Shown here piece by piece: positions 17,977 through 27,094 of a DNA stretch of 64,000 bases (position 1 is its first letter; each line of letters opens with the position of its first letter). Below the pieces are notes generated by a model that did not search any database, had not been told where the DNA came from, and was given only the letters and a program-made list of their open reading frames with translations. Origin of the DNA: Planctomycetaceae bacterium (GTDB lineage Bacteria > Planctomycetota > Planctomycetia > Planctomycetales > Planctomycetaceae); NCBI GenBank assembly GCA_020638955.1, contig JACKHO010000010.1, positions 156,001 through 220,000 of the forward strand, in the 5' to 3' direction. The translations under genes and the position numbers were made by a program.

Positions 17977-18363
17977 ATGCTCCCTGTCGGCTGGTTGCGA
18001 AAACTGTTCGGCGACCGGGGTGAAAACCTCGCGGCGAAATTTCTCCGCAACAAGGGCTACAAAATCCTGGCCCGGCAGTCTCGGAACTTTGTGGGCGAAA
18101 TTGACATCATTGCCAGCCACGGCGAACGGATTGTGTTTGTTGAGGTAAAGACCCGTACGTCCAACCGTGCTGGCCATCCTGCCGAGGCGGTGACGACTCA
18201 GAAGCAGAAGCAAATTGGCCGAGCGGCTCTGGTGTGGCTCAAGCGAAACAACCTGCTCGACCGGGGATGCCGCTACGACGTCATTGCCATTACCTGGCAA
18301 GATCGACAAGATCCTCTCATCGAACATTTTGAATCAGCCTTCGCACCACCAATCGACTGGTAG
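17977..18363 (+). CDS. YraN/UPF0102 family endonuclease-like protein
   Basis: A 128-residue protein of the UPF0102 (YraN) family. The start ATG at 17977 gives LRKLFGDRGENLAAKFLRNKGY; a longer open frame upstream overlaps trpB and is rejected. The conserved nuclease-like core is present: GEIDIIASHGERIVFVEVKTR contains the Asp and the Glu-x-Lys of the restriction-endonuclease (PD-(D/E)xK) fold, split here as GEIDIIA and VFVEVKTR. Biochemical activity in the family is not settled. The gene is 19 bases after trpB and 26 bases before the next gene. Confidence 0.85.
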   Translation: MLPVGWLRKLFGDRGENLAAKFLRNKGYKILARQSRNFVGEIDIIASHGERIVFVEVKTRTSNRAGHPAEAVTTQKQKQIGRAALVWLKRNNLLDRGCRYDVIAITWQDRQDPLIEHFESAFAPPIDW

Positions 18364-18389
18364 TTTCAGCACACCTCCATTCTTGTCCC

Positions 18390-19994
18390 ATGTCGAGTCC
18401 TGACAACTCTCATCGGCCCACACGTCAGCGGTACCGCGCACCCGCTGAGTCGGGACAATACATGGCCGTTCCGGAATTGTCGCAAAGCTTTGAGTTGGCG
18501 CAGCAGAACGCCGAACTTCTCGATACAGCCAGCGTCGAAATCGCTGGTGAACCGCTATCCGAGTTGCGGAAACAGGCACGACTTGAGGCCGTCGCCAGAG
18601 TGCGGGAGTTTGCTCAAACGTTGGGACTGAAGAAACAATCGCCCGCTGATTTCACCTCTCTCGTAGTTGTTACGGGACACCAACCGGTTCTGGCTCATCC
18701 CGGTGTCTGGGTGAAGAATGCCTGTGTCGACGCAGTCGCCCAACGTGCAGGTGGCACGGGACTGAACGTTGTTGTCGACAGTGACATCTGCTCGACGCAG
18801 TGCATTACAGCTCCGGCTGGTACCGCAGCAGCACCACTGCGTTCAAGTCTCTGCTTCGACGCGCCGCAGCCGCCTCAGCCGTGGGAAGAGACGCGCACTC
18901 ACAGTCGGAAACAGTTGCTGGGGTTCGGGGATGCCGTTGCTGACCACCAGCGAGCAAACTGGAACATCGAGCCCGTTGCCGCCGATTACTGGGGAGCGAT
19001 TACTGAATATGAAAGCGAAAGCCTACCGGAGTTGCTGACACGTGCCCGCGTTGTCCAGGAAGCCAAATGGGGCTGGAACAATTTGGAAGTCGCGCTCAGC
19101 AAGTTGAGTCGCACAGATTCGTTTCTCAAGCTGCTGCTGCACATCTGTCAAAACGCGGTGGAGTTTCACCGCGCGTACAATGCGTCAGTGAGAGCATATC
19201 GCTCAGCTAATGGTGTAAAGAACCATCGTCATCCCGTGCCTGATCTTGCTGAGACGCAGCAGGGACAGGAACTCCCGTTCTGGATTTGGAAGTCCGGTGC
19301 GAGTCAGCGTCAGCCACTGTACGTTAGATGCATAGACAGTTCACTGGCACTCTCAACCGGCACTGAATTGATCGCTGAGATCCCCATTGCCGACGTACCC
19401 ACCGCGATTGCGGAATTGAAGCAATTTTCCAGCGACTGGAACATTCGCCCGCGAGCACTCATCACAACGCTGTATCTGCGACTGTTCATCGCCGACCTGT
19501 TCGTGCATGGCATTGGTGGAGCCAAGTACGACGAGATTACTGATCAAATCATCCGTGACTTCCTGCACCTGCAGCCCCCCGCCTATCTCACGCTGACCGC
19601 CACGCTCCGATTGCCAATTGTTTCGTCAACAAGCTCGGCGGATGACGTTCGAAAACTGAAGCGATCCCTGCGCGATCTCACGTACAATCCTGTTGCGGCA
19701 CTCTCGTTGCCAGAAACACATCCTCTGGCGATCGAGCAACGAAAGCTGGTCGCTGAAACGCAGTCGGGCGACCGGGAACACAGCCGCGAACGGCACCAGA
19801 AATTCCTCGATATTCGTCGCCAGTTGAAGCCACTTATTGATGAGCGACGCGAAGCTCTGCAGCGCGAGTTACAGATGGCACAGCACCAGTTGGCGGCGAA
19901 TCAAATCCTGGGGAACCGCGAATACGCAGCCATTTTGTTTCCAGAAGAATCGCTGCTGGAGTTGTTCGATTCTGTTCGCAATGGTATTGGCTAA
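18390..19994 (+). CDS. BshC-like hypothetical protein
   Basis: A 534-residue cytosolic protein. The segment VVVTGHQPVLAHPGVWVKN near residue 95 resembles the TGQQ nucleotide/substrate loop of BshC, the cysteine-adding enzyme of bacillithiol synthesis, and RALITTLYLRLFIADLFVHG followed by IGGAKYDE (about 355-385) resembles the BshC dimer core region. The long C-terminal Arg/Glu-rich coiled coil (DREHSRERHQKFLDIRRQL region) also fits. The rest is diverged, and no bshA or bshB is nearby. I infer a BshC relative of unknown substrate. The stop codon is 6 bases from the convergent recJ end. Confidence 0.6.
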   Translation: MSSPDNSHRPTRQRYRAPAESGQYMAVPELSQSFELAQQNAELLDTASVEIAGEPLSELRKQARLEAVARVREFAQTLGLKKQSPADFTSLVVVTGHQPVLAHPGVWVKNACVDAVAQRAGGTGLNVVVDSDICSTQCITAPAGTAAAPLRSSLCFDAPQPPQPWEETRTHSRKQLLGFGDAVADHQRANWNIEPVAADYWGAITEYESESLPELLTRARVVQEAKWGWNNLEVALSKLSRTDSFLKLLLHICQNAVEFHRAYNASVRAYRSANGVKNHRHPVPDLAETQQGQELPFWIWKSGASQRQPLYVRCIDSSLALSTGTELIAEIPIADVPTAIAELKQFSSDWNIRPRALITTLYLRLFIADLFVHGIGGAKYDEITDQIIRDFLHLQPPAYLTLTATLRLPIVSSTSSADDVRKLKRSLRDLTYNPVAALSLPETHPLAIEQRKLVAETQSGDREHSRERHQKFLDIRRQLKPLIDERREALQRELQMAQHQLAANQILGNREYAAILFPEESLLELFDSVRNGIG

Positions 19995-20000
19995 CGGAAT

Positions 20001-21764
20001 CTACATCGTACGGACGACGGGTGCGGCGGCGGGTTGCCAGTCGATGAGTCGTAACTCGACCGACTCATATCCCCGGTAGCGATTCAACCCCGCGGAGAAA
20101 CAGATGTTGATTGGCCCATTGACCTCAGCAATTTCATCGGCCCAATGTCCCTTTCCAAATGCAATGCAGCGGTAGGACTTTTGTCCATGTCGCACGCGCA
20201 TGGAGAGGTGACGGTCGCCGCCTCCCATTTTGGTGGGAGCATCAAACAGTTCGACGGAGCTGGCACAGAACACGGGGCGGGGATGCCCGGCGCCAAACGG
20301 CCCCAGCCACTCCAGTTCTTTCACGGCCCGGTTTGTTAAATCGGGGAGGGACACTTCCGCATCGACGGCGAGTTCGGTGTCGTCCTCGCTGAAGACATGG
20401 TTCTCCCTGATGTAGGCCACCAGTGCGTCGCGAAATGCTTCGACCTGACCTTCCTCAATACGGAGTCCGGCAGCGGCTTTGTGTCCACCGAATCCGACAA
20501 GGTACTGGCTGCAGGCCGCCATTCCCGAATGCAAATCGAAGTTTGCGAATGACCGACCCGATCCCTGGCCAATTCCCGTTTCGCCATTGAGGGCGATCAT
20601 AATGGCGGGACGCTCGAAGTTTTCGGCAATGCGGCTGGCGACAATTCCAATGACGCCGGGATGCCAGTCGTCGCTGGCAAGCACAATGGCACCATGGTGC
20701 TCCCACTCGGGATGTGCATCGACCATGTCCTTCGCCTGCTTGTAAATGCGGCGTTCGACAGTCTGACGGTTCTTGTTGAGCTGGTCGACATAGTCAGCCA
20801 ACTGCGCCGCCCGCTGCAGATTGTCGGTCGTGAGCAGTTCGACAGCGAGCCGCGCCTGTCCAAGTCGACCCGCCGCGTTAATGCGGGGAGCGAGTGAGAA
20901 TCCGATATCTTCAGCCGTCAACTCTTCCTGTTTCTCCACACCCGCCACACGCATGAGCATACCGAGTCCAGGAGTCGATTTTTCGACGAGTGTGCTTAAT
21001 CCGTAACGCACAATAATTCGGTTTTCACCTACGAGGGGCACGACGTCGGCCACAGTGCCCATCGCAGCCAGGCCCACAGCCGTCTTCAGGTATTCGCGCA
21101 TACGGGGCGAGGCTTTTTGACCATCACCCAGCCGCTGGCAAATTCCCCAGGCCAGTTTGAAGGCGACGCCCGCACCGCACAAATCCGGGAAGGGATACTT
21201 ACTCCCCGGCAAGCGAGGATGCACCAACTCCGCAGCATCCGGGAGTTGTTTGTCCATGGTGTGGTGATCGGTGACGATGAGTTCGAGCCCCAGCTCCTTA
21301 GCCACGGCCGCTTCGTGAACACTGCATATCCCGCAGTCGACAGTCACGACAATGCGGTTCGGATCTTGCGAATGCAGTTCACGCAGGGCCTGTTCGTTGA
21401 GTCCATACCCTTCTTCCATCCGACATGGGATGTAGTAGTCCACCTCAGCGCCAGCGAGCTTAAGGCAATGCCACAGAATGCTTGTGGCCGTGACGCCGTC
21501 GACGTCGTAGTCCCCGTAAATGGTGATGCGACGTTTTTCGCGAACGGCGGCCACAATGCGGTCGGCAGCATTCGACAGGCCTGGCATGTCGTCCGGGGAA
21601 TGCAGTTGCTGCATTTTCGCTTCAACAAAACCGCGCGCTGCCTCGGCCGTTTCCAGCCCACGTGCCAACAGCACCTGAGCCAGTAACGGCGAACAATTCA
21701 TTGCCGAAGCCAGCCCTGCAATTCGGCCTGCATCGTGCGGCGTAAAAGTCCATTTCCTGGGCAT
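20001..21764 (-). CDS. recJ: Single-stranded-DNA-specific exonuclease RecJ
   Basis: A 587-residue 5'-to-3' single-strand DNA exonuclease used in recombination and mismatch/base-excision repair. DHH-family motifs are visible: GDYDVDGVTATSIL (motif I), VTVDCGI (II), IVTDHHTMD (III), and the C-terminal DHHA1 region with GFGGHKAAAGL. The OB-fold tail is at the end. The frame is open 31 residues further upstream, but MPRKWTFTPHDAG at 21764 is the usual RecJ start. Its end abuts the convergent BshC-like gene. Confidence 0.95.
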   Translation of the reverse strand: MPRKWTFTPHDAGRIAGLASAMNCSPLLAQVLLARGLETAEAARGFVEAKMQQLHSPDDMPGLSNAADRIVAAVREKRRITIYGDYDVDGVTATSILWHCLKLAGAEVDYYIPCRMEEGYGLNEQALRELHSQDPNRIVVTVDCGICSVHEAAVAKELGLELIVTDHHTMDKQLPDAAELVHPRLPGSKYPFPDLCGAGVAFKLAWGICQRLGDGQKASPRMREYLKTAVGLAAMGTVADVVPLVGENRIIVRYGLSTLVEKSTPGLGMLMRVAGVEKQEELTAEDIGFSLAPRINAAGRLGQARLAVELLTTDNLQRAAQLADYVDQLNKNRQTVERRIYKQAKDMVDAHPEWEHHGAIVLASDDWHPGVIGIVASRIAENFERPAIMIALNGETGIGQGSGRSFANFDLHSGMAACSQYLVGFGGHKAAAGLRIEEGQVEAFRDALVAYIRENHVFSEDDTELAVDAEVSLPDLTNRAVKELEWLGPFGAGHPRPVFCASSVELFDAPTKMGGGDRHLSMRVRHGQKSYRCIAFGKGHWADEIAEVNGPINICFSAGLNRYRGYESVELRLIDWQPAAAPVVRTM

Positions 21765-22158
21765 TTCCGTTCCACGCTCTCCTGAGAATTTCTGTAGTGA
21801 CACCACACTAAACAATACGGACCCGTTTCGCCACTTCTTCCGACAAGATCCTGACAATTGCTGAAATCACTCTCACAAATTCACGCCTGCCGGTAACTGC
21901 ATTCACCCTCCCAGGCGAAGCCGTCCGGGAGCGTGAAGTTACCTGACAGCCTGCCACCATTGGTCGCCTGCATCCGAGACATGTCACGCGATGTCAATCT
22001 GATTGACCAGCCGCTGGCAACGTGGTATCCATATTAACGAGTCTTCTGTCTTTCGCGGATCATCCCGTGGGATCCGACGCGTTACGCAGAACGTCTCATT
22101 CTGTTACACAGAAAATGCTTTTGCCTAACGATTAGTTCGTCGGAACCGAAATACAACT
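21765..22158. other. Intergenic region between divergent genes
   Basis: These 394 bases separate the recJ start from a small membrane-protein gene on the other strand. I see an imperfect inverted repeat around 21904-21936 (CACCCTCCCAGG / CCGGGAGCGTG) and a short bulged hairpin near 22058 (CGGAT..CCC GT GGG ATCCG), but no gene or recognised RNA. Confidence 0.5.
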
Positions 22159-22362
22159 ATGTGGATCAAGTTTAATACCGACTATGTTGCTGGCATTATT
22201 GGTGGTGCCGGATTACTTCTGTTTCTGCTTGCGCTTTCCGCAGATTCAGGAATGATCGCCGCCGATGGACTCAAAGGCGCCGGGACAAAGTTCGCGGGGC
22301 TCGCGATGATTCTTGCTGGCGGCGGAATGAAGTGGCGAGCTCAAGGCCGACAGAAACCGTGA
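22159..22362 (+). CDS. Small membrane protein, hypothetical
   Basis: A 67-residue protein with two probable membrane helices (about 9-28 and 41-56) joined by a short Gly/Asp loop and a basic tail (WRAQGRQKP), so the C-terminus is probably cytoplasmic. ATG at 22159. The reading frame is plausible as a real gene from its amphipathic layout, but no family was recognised. Confidence 0.55.
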   Translation: MWIKFNTDYVAGIIGGAGLLLFLLALSADSGMIAADGLKGAGTKFAGLAMILAGGGMKWRAQGRQKP

Positions 22363-22531
22363 GTCGTCGTAGACTGGGTTGAGCAAAGTCAAGTCGGTCA
22401 TCATGTGCAATTTGGCTTGGCAAGAAGTTGGACCAAACCCAGAATTCGATGATCCACCTGCAATGCTGGGATGCGTTTGGCGGCTATCCCAGCCTACCTT
22501 ACTCACACCGAGAAGTCCGGCGATCGAACCA

Positions 22532-22960
22532 ATGGCAGCATTTTACACACTTCTTTACGTTGCCCCTCCTGAGGATGCGGAGACGATTGCCGTTGACGCC
22601 AACGAGGATGCAATGGAACGGTATCCGAATGCTTGGCTTCAATATATTGGCGACGAAGAACTCGTCGCCCTTTGGGACATACTTGAGGGTGAAGATAATG
22701 ACGGAACGCTGATGGGCGACTTGACCTATGCATCGCCCGAAGGGGACGTGATGGTTATGGCCGCACCGGAACAATTTGTAATTGCCGTCGGCAACATTGC
22801 GCAGGGCGATCTCGAGCGCGTAGCAGAAAAATGGCAGTCCTCAGATCTTATGGTACAGTGGACACATGCCGATGTGATCGCTGTCCTTACACAGCTAATC
22901 GGCATTTGCAGGGTGTCAATGGAATCAGGGCATCCGCTTCTTCAGGTCGCCAGCATCTAA
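22532..22960 (+). CDS. Hypothetical acidic protein
   Basis: A 142-residue soluble protein, MAAFYTLLYVAPPEDAETIAV at the start. The open frame reaches back to 22379 but the ATG at 22532 gives a compact acidic domain; no ribosome site is clear at either. Alternating Asp/Glu stretches and a strand-rich middle (DVMVMAAPEQFVIAVGN) suggest an alpha/beta fold. No function can be given. Confidence 0.55.
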   Translation: MAAFYTLLYVAPPEDAETIAVDANEDAMERYPNAWLQYIGDEELVALWDILEGEDNDGTLMGDLTYASPEGDVMVMAAPEQFVIAVGNIAQGDLERVAEKWQSSDLMVQWTHADVIAVLTQLIGICRVSMESGHPLLQVASI

Positions 22961-23267
22961 CATCAACTGTGGTTGGCGGGCGGGTGGCTGTGGTCAATCT
23001 GTCGAACGTTGCGTCTGCATTTGAATTGGGCTTAATCGACTGATTGCCCACAGGGTGAAAGGCAAGCCCAATTGACTGGGGGCAATTCGCTGCCCGCGTC
23101 GTCTGAATGGAAGGAACCCACTTCAGCAATTTGACCCCAGCCACGTGCCGAACAGCGAATCCAACTTCGCATGCACCTGACGTACACCGTCTTCTCAGCT
23201 ACACTGCCGGACTTCGGCTGTGGACTGTTGTCCTCGGCCTGCAGAGTCTTGTTGCTGAAACTGTGTA
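22961..23267. other. Intergenic region with shared sequence blocks
   Basis: This 307-base stretch holds GGGCGGGTGGCTGTGGTCAA (22978-22997), found again with one mismatch at 54607-54626, and TTCAGCAATTTGACCCC AGCCAC (23122-23144), found exactly at 58661-58683. Both are outside genes. The stretch seems to be a landing zone of small dispersed repeats; no gene is evident. Confidence 0.6.
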
Positions 23268-24323
23268 ATGGCAAGTCAGACGTTGAGAGTTGGAATTGTT
23301 GGTGCCGGCGCGAATACGAAGTTGCGTCATATTCCCGGCATGCGCGCGATTGAAGGCGTGGAAATTGTCGGGGTAGTGAATCGGACGGTGGAGTCGACGG
23401 CGCGTGTGGCTGAGGAGTATGCAATTCCTCATCGTTTCGCGCACTGGAGTGAACTGGTTGCCTCGCCGGACATTGATGCTGTGGTCATTGGGACATGGCC
23501 CAATTTGCATTGCGAAGTCACCTGTGCCGCGTTGAATGCGGGTAAGCATGTGTTATGCGAAGCCCGGATGGCCCGCAACTTTGCTGAAGCGAAGCAAATG
23601 CTGGAAGTGGCCCGGGCGAATAAGGATTTAGTTGCCCAGATTGTTCCCAGTCCCTTCGGGCTGGAATGCGGTCCCACCGTGGAGGCCATGATCAAAGAAC
23701 ACTACCTCGGTGATTTGCGCGAGATGGTGGTCATTGGGGCGACTGATCAATTCTGGGATTACAATCTGCCGCTGCATTGGCGGCAGGATGAAGAAATCAG
23801 TGGACGCAACGTGCTGGCGTTGGGCATTCTGCATGAAACGCTCATGCGGTGGGCTCCAGAGCCGGTACAGGTATTCGCCCAGGCGGAAACATTCGAGCCG
23901 ACGCGTCCCGCCCCGGAAGGCGAAGGCTATCGCGAAGTCACCATTCCAGACAGCGTCCAAATCCTGGCGGAACTCAAAGGAGGCGTGCGTGCCATTTACC
24001 ATTTGAGTGGCAGCATTCTGTTCGGCCCGGGACTGCAAATTCATTTGTACGGCAGTCGCGGCACCATCAAAGTGACGTTCGCCAATGGCACCGAAACCGT
24101 GCACTGCGGTCGCGCGGGGGACAAGGAACTCCAGTTGCTGGAAATACCAGAAGACGAACGGGGCAAGTGGCAGGTTGAAGAAGAGTTCGTCAGGGCAATT
24201 CGCGGGAATAAAAAGGTTCGACTGAACGATTTCAAAACGGCCCTCGCTGGTATGGAGTTTACCGAAGCGGTTGGCCTGAGCATTGAAGAGGAAGCAGCGA
24301 TTTCGTTGCCATTGGATGAGTAA
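23268..24323 (+). CDS. Gfo/Idh/MocA family protein, catalytic Lys replaced
   Basis: A 351-residue Rossmann-fold protein with GIVGAGANTKLRHIPGM at the N-terminus. Where the family normally has EKP (Lys being catalytic), it reads CEARMARN, so the Lys is Ala/Arg. C-terminal beta-sheet domain is present (YGSRGTIKVTFANG). It lies 5 bases before a LarA-like gene and is likely co-transcribed with it, which suggests a shared hydroxy-acid or sugar-acid pathway. The loss of Lys implies a changed reaction, or binding without catalysis, as seen in other CEARM-type members. Confidence 0.82.
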   Translation: MASQTLRVGIVGAGANTKLRHIPGMRAIEGVEIVGVVNRTVESTARVAEEYAIPHRFAHWSELVASPDIDAVVIGTWPNLHCEVTCAALNAGKHVLCEARMARNFAEAKQMLEVARANKDLVAQIVPSPFGLECGPTVEAMIKEHYLGDLREMVVIGATDQFWDYNLPLHWRQDEEISGRNVLALGILHETLMRWAPEPVQVFAQAETFEPTRPAPEGEGYREVTIPDSVQILAELKGGVRAIYHLSGSILFGPGLQIHLYGSRGTIKVTFANGTETVHCGRAGDKELQLLEIPEDERGKWQVEEEFVRAIRGNKKVRLNDFKTALAGMEFTEAVGLSIEEEAAISLPLDE

Positions 24324-24328
24324 ACGAC

Positions 24329-25561
24329 ATGGACAGTGATATTGCTCAACTTGAAATTCCGTTCGGTGCCTCTCAGCTGTTTGTGGCGAACGTACTGAAA
24401 CGCCAGCTCGTCATGGCGTTCGACGCCCCACAGTCGGTCGCGAATCCCGTCGAACTGATGACCGACGCATTGGAATCACCCCTCGGAATTTCGGCGTTAC
24501 GTACAACCATTGTGCCGGGTGATCACATCGCGGTCGCCATGGCACGAGACACGCCCGTTCCGGAACAAGTCATGTTCGCTCTCTGGGATGTCCTGGATGA
24601 CGTTGGTGTCAACGCCGCTGATACCACGCTCCTGTTTCCCTCTGCGTTCGATATCAGTGTGCCGCCGAATGCTCTCAGCGAATTATCCGATGATGCGGCA
24701 AAAGCTGTGCAGCAACACACGCACGACCCTCTCGACGAGGGAGGCTGCAACTACCTGGCCACGTCAGCGAGCGGGCAACGGATTTATTTGTCGCAACACA
24801 TTCTCGACGCCGACTTTGTGCTGCCGGTTGATGTCATTTGCCCCGATTCTGTTCTCGGAGTGCGCGGCAGTGTGAGCTGTCTGTATCCCGGATTCAGCGA
24901 CACCGAGGCCATTCGAAAGTGCCTTGGCCAAGGACATGACGAATTGAGTTCAGACGACCTTCGGCCCCTGCGGCAGTTCGTGGAAGAAGTCGCCTGGCTC
25001 TTGGGCGTACAGTTCTGCGTGGGACTCATCCCCGGTGCCGATGGTGGAATCCTGGCTGCCTGTGCTGGAACGCCGGACGTTGTGTTGCGGGCTGGCATGG
25101 AGAGTTATCGCCAAAGCTGGGAAGTTGAAGTCACAGAGAAGAGTGACATTGTTGTCGCCGCTGTTCAGACGGGAACAAATGGCACGACCTGGGAAGAAGT
25201 GGGACGCGCCGTTGACGTGGCGCGCAAGTTCGTAAACAAAGGGGGCCGCATTGTGGTGTTGAGTGAACTCGAAGCGAAACCCGGTCCCGGCCTTTCGATG
25301 CTTGCCAGCCAACGCTCAGCCAAGTCGGCGCTCAAAGTCGTCCGCAAAGAAATGCCGCCCGATTTGCTCACGGCAACCCGCATTGCCAAGGCAGCCGACC
25401 GGGCTGATGTTTATCTCCTCAGCAAGTTGCCGGAAAACGTCGTGGAAGACCTGTTTCTGTTTCCCATTTCCAGTACCGACGAAGTTCAGCGACTGCTCAA
25501 TGGGGGCGAGACCGTCACCATTCTGGGAGGAGCCCAGTACATTCTGCCAGTCGTTCCGTAA
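24329..25561 (+). CDS. LarA-like (DUF2088) protein
   Basis: A 410-residue protein related to the nickel-pincer lactate racemase LarA. The region HDPLDEGGCNYLATSASGQ and RIYLSQHILDADFVLPVDVI follows the LarA pattern of a catalytic His-Asp segment and an active-site strand, then VRGSVSCLYPGFSD, where LarA has a SGGPK-type Lys that tethers the cofactor. That Lys was not found, so the nickel cofactor may be bound differently or be absent. Known LarA homologues racemise 2-hydroxy acids or epimerise sugar acids. The gene is 5 bases after the Gfo/Idh/MocA gene. Confidence 0.75.
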   Translation: MDSDIAQLEIPFGASQLFVANVLKRQLVMAFDAPQSVANPVELMTDALESPLGISALRTTIVPGDHIAVAMARDTPVPEQVMFALWDVLDDVGVNAADTTLLFPSAFDISVPPNALSELSDDAAKAVQQHTHDPLDEGGCNYLATSASGQRIYLSQHILDADFVLPVDVICPDSVLGVRGSVSCLYPGFSDTEAIRKCLGQGHDELSSDDLRPLRQFVEEVAWLLGVQFCVGLIPGADGGILAACAGTPDVVLRAGMESYRQSWEVEVTEKSDIVVAAVQTGTNGTTWEEVGRAVDVARKFVNKGGRIVVLSELEAKPGPGLSMLASQRSAKSALKVVRKEMPPDLLTATRIAKAADRADVYLLSKLPENVVEDLFLFPISSTDEVQRLLNGGETVTILGGAQYILPVVP

Positions 25562-25736
25562 CCACGAATCCCGGTTGCTCGTGGCCAATACTGGTTAAAT
25601 ACAGCAACAGCTTGAGCAGGGCGGGCCGAGCCTTCCAGCAGAGCGTGATATGGCTCTGCAATTCCAGCGGACGGTGGGTTGCAACTCGCGACGGACTCCG
25701 ACATGCTCCCAATACGCCGCATTGATGTAATGTTGA

Positions 25737-26567
25737 TTGAGAGAAAAATTGAACCGTCCGCTGAAACAGTTGCTGGAGTCATGGATGTCGTCAGGGGTGA
25801 CGCACGTCTCGCCCGCGCGCGAGGAGCTGTGCTCAATTCCGTCACCACAATTGACTCAGCCAGTCAGTGAAGCTGCTTCGTCTACCGCTCATGCCTCTGA
25901 AATAGTGGAGCCGGTTGCTGAAGAAGTAGCGCCGCCTGTTGCCGAAACAAATGGCAGCGTGGTTTCCGCTGTGCCACAGGGTAAGAACCTGACGAAAGCT
26001 GAGCGCGAAGGGGCGCTGGCGGAAGTGGCAAAGTGTGTGGCCGACTGCACTCGCTGTTCGGAACTAGCTCAGAAACGGACGCAAACGGTGTTTGGCGTGG
26101 GAAATCCCCAGGCCCGTGTGATGTTTATTGGCGAAGCTCCGGGAGCTGACGAAGATGAACAGGGCGAACCGTTTGTCGGCAAAGCCGGGCAGTTGCTCAA
26201 CAAAATCATTGAGGCATGTGGCTGGAAACGAGAAGACATTTACATTTGCAACATACTCCGCTGCCGTCCCCCCGGAAATCGAACGCCCGAAAAGAGCGAA
26301 GCGGACAACTGCCGCGAGTTTCTGGATGCACAAATCCGCATTGTGAATCCTGAATACATTGTCTGCTGGGGCTCGTGTGCGGCCAAGAATCTGCTCGATT
26401 CTGTCCTGCCCATTGGCAAAATGCGGCGGCGCTGGTTCAAGTACGAGTCGGCACGGGTGTTGTGCACGTACCATCCCTCGTATTTGCTCCGGAATCCAGC
26501 GGCCAAGAAGCCTGTCTGGGATGACATGAAACTACTGCTCAGCGACATGGGCGAGCCTCTGCCGTAG
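25737..26567 (+). CDS. Uracil-DNA glycosylase, family 4 type
   Basis: A 276-residue protein. Residues from about 95 on match the Fe-S uracil-DNA glycosylases that remove uracil from DNA: Cys positions in CVADCTRCSEL and in CNILRCRPPGNR plus RVLCTYHPSYLL, and the catalytic GEAPGADEDEQGEPFVGKAG segment. The N-terminus is an Ala/Pro/Glu-rich linker after a helix LKQLLESWMSSGVTHV, typical of these enzymes. The first start is TTG at 25737, since in-frame stops lie just upstream; the ATG at 25785 is an alternative. It is 52 bases before dtd. Confidence 0.88.
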   Translation: MREKLNRPLKQLLESWMSSGVTHVSPAREELCSIPSPQLTQPVSEAASSTAHASEIVEPVAEEVAPPVAETNGSVVSAVPQGKNLTKAEREGALAEVAKCVADCTRCSELAQKRTQTVFGVGNPQARVMFIGEAPGADEDEQGEPFVGKAGQLLNKIIEACGWKREDIYICNILRCRPPGNRTPEKSEADNCREFLDAQIRIVNPEYIVCWGSCAAKNLLDSVLPIGKMRRRWFKYESARVLCTYHPSYLLRNPAAKKPVWDDMKLLLSDMGEPLP

Positions 26568-26619
26568 TGCACTGTCAGCACATTGGGCCAGTCCTCAGTT
26601 TTCATTTACAAGGGAAGAA

Positions 26620-27066
26620 ATGCGAGCGGTTCTGCAGCGAGTGTCGCGTGCTCAGGTGACGGTTGATGGCAGCGTTGTCGGCGCCATCGACGGAGGCATC
26701 CTTGTGCTGCTCGGAATTTCCGCAGAGGATACACTCGATGATTTGAACTGGATGGTCCGCAAAGTCGCGGAACTCCGGTTCTTTGAAGACGCCGACGGCA
26801 AAATGAATTTGTCAGTGGAAGACGTCGGCGGTGCCGTGCTGGTCGTGAGTCAGTTCACACTCTACGGCGACTGCCGAAAAGGACGCCGCCCTAGTTTCAT
26901 TGCGGCGGCCGAACCGGCGAAGGCTGTGGAATTCTACGAGAAGTTCTGTGGCGAGTTGACACAGCGCGGATTGCAGGTGGCCACGGGACAATTCCGGGCA
27001 CACATGGACGTAGAACTCGTTAACGACGGACCAGTGACGCTGCTGGTGGACAGCCGGACGGAGTAA
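26620..27066 (+). CDS. dtd: D-aminoacyl-tRNA deacylase
   Basis: A 148-residue homodimeric enzyme that removes D-amino acids (and glycine from tRNA-Ala) mischarged on tRNA. The two signature motifs are present: SQFTLYGDCRKGRRPSF around residues 76-92 and the C-terminal VNDGPVTLLVDS, which carries the Gly-cisPro-type loop. The ATG at 26620 is preceded by AAGGGAAG. The end is 28 bases from the convergent DUF1549 gene, separated by a short ACGACT/AGTCGT hairpin. Confidence 0.95.
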   Translation: MRAVLQRVSRAQVTVDGSVVGAIDGGILVLLGISAEDTLDDLNWMVRKVAELRFFEDADGKMNLSVEDVGGAVLVVSQFTLYGDCRKGRRPSFIAAAEPAKAVEFYEKFCGELTQRGLQVATGQFRAHMDVELVNDGPVTLLVDSRTE

Positions 27067-27094
27067 CGACTGTCGAAACGAAGTCGTCGCCCGG

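Noticed and set aside
16611..18053. 480-residue minus-strand frame opposite trpB
   Set aside because: trpB is certain on the plus strand; the antisense frame arises from codon bias.
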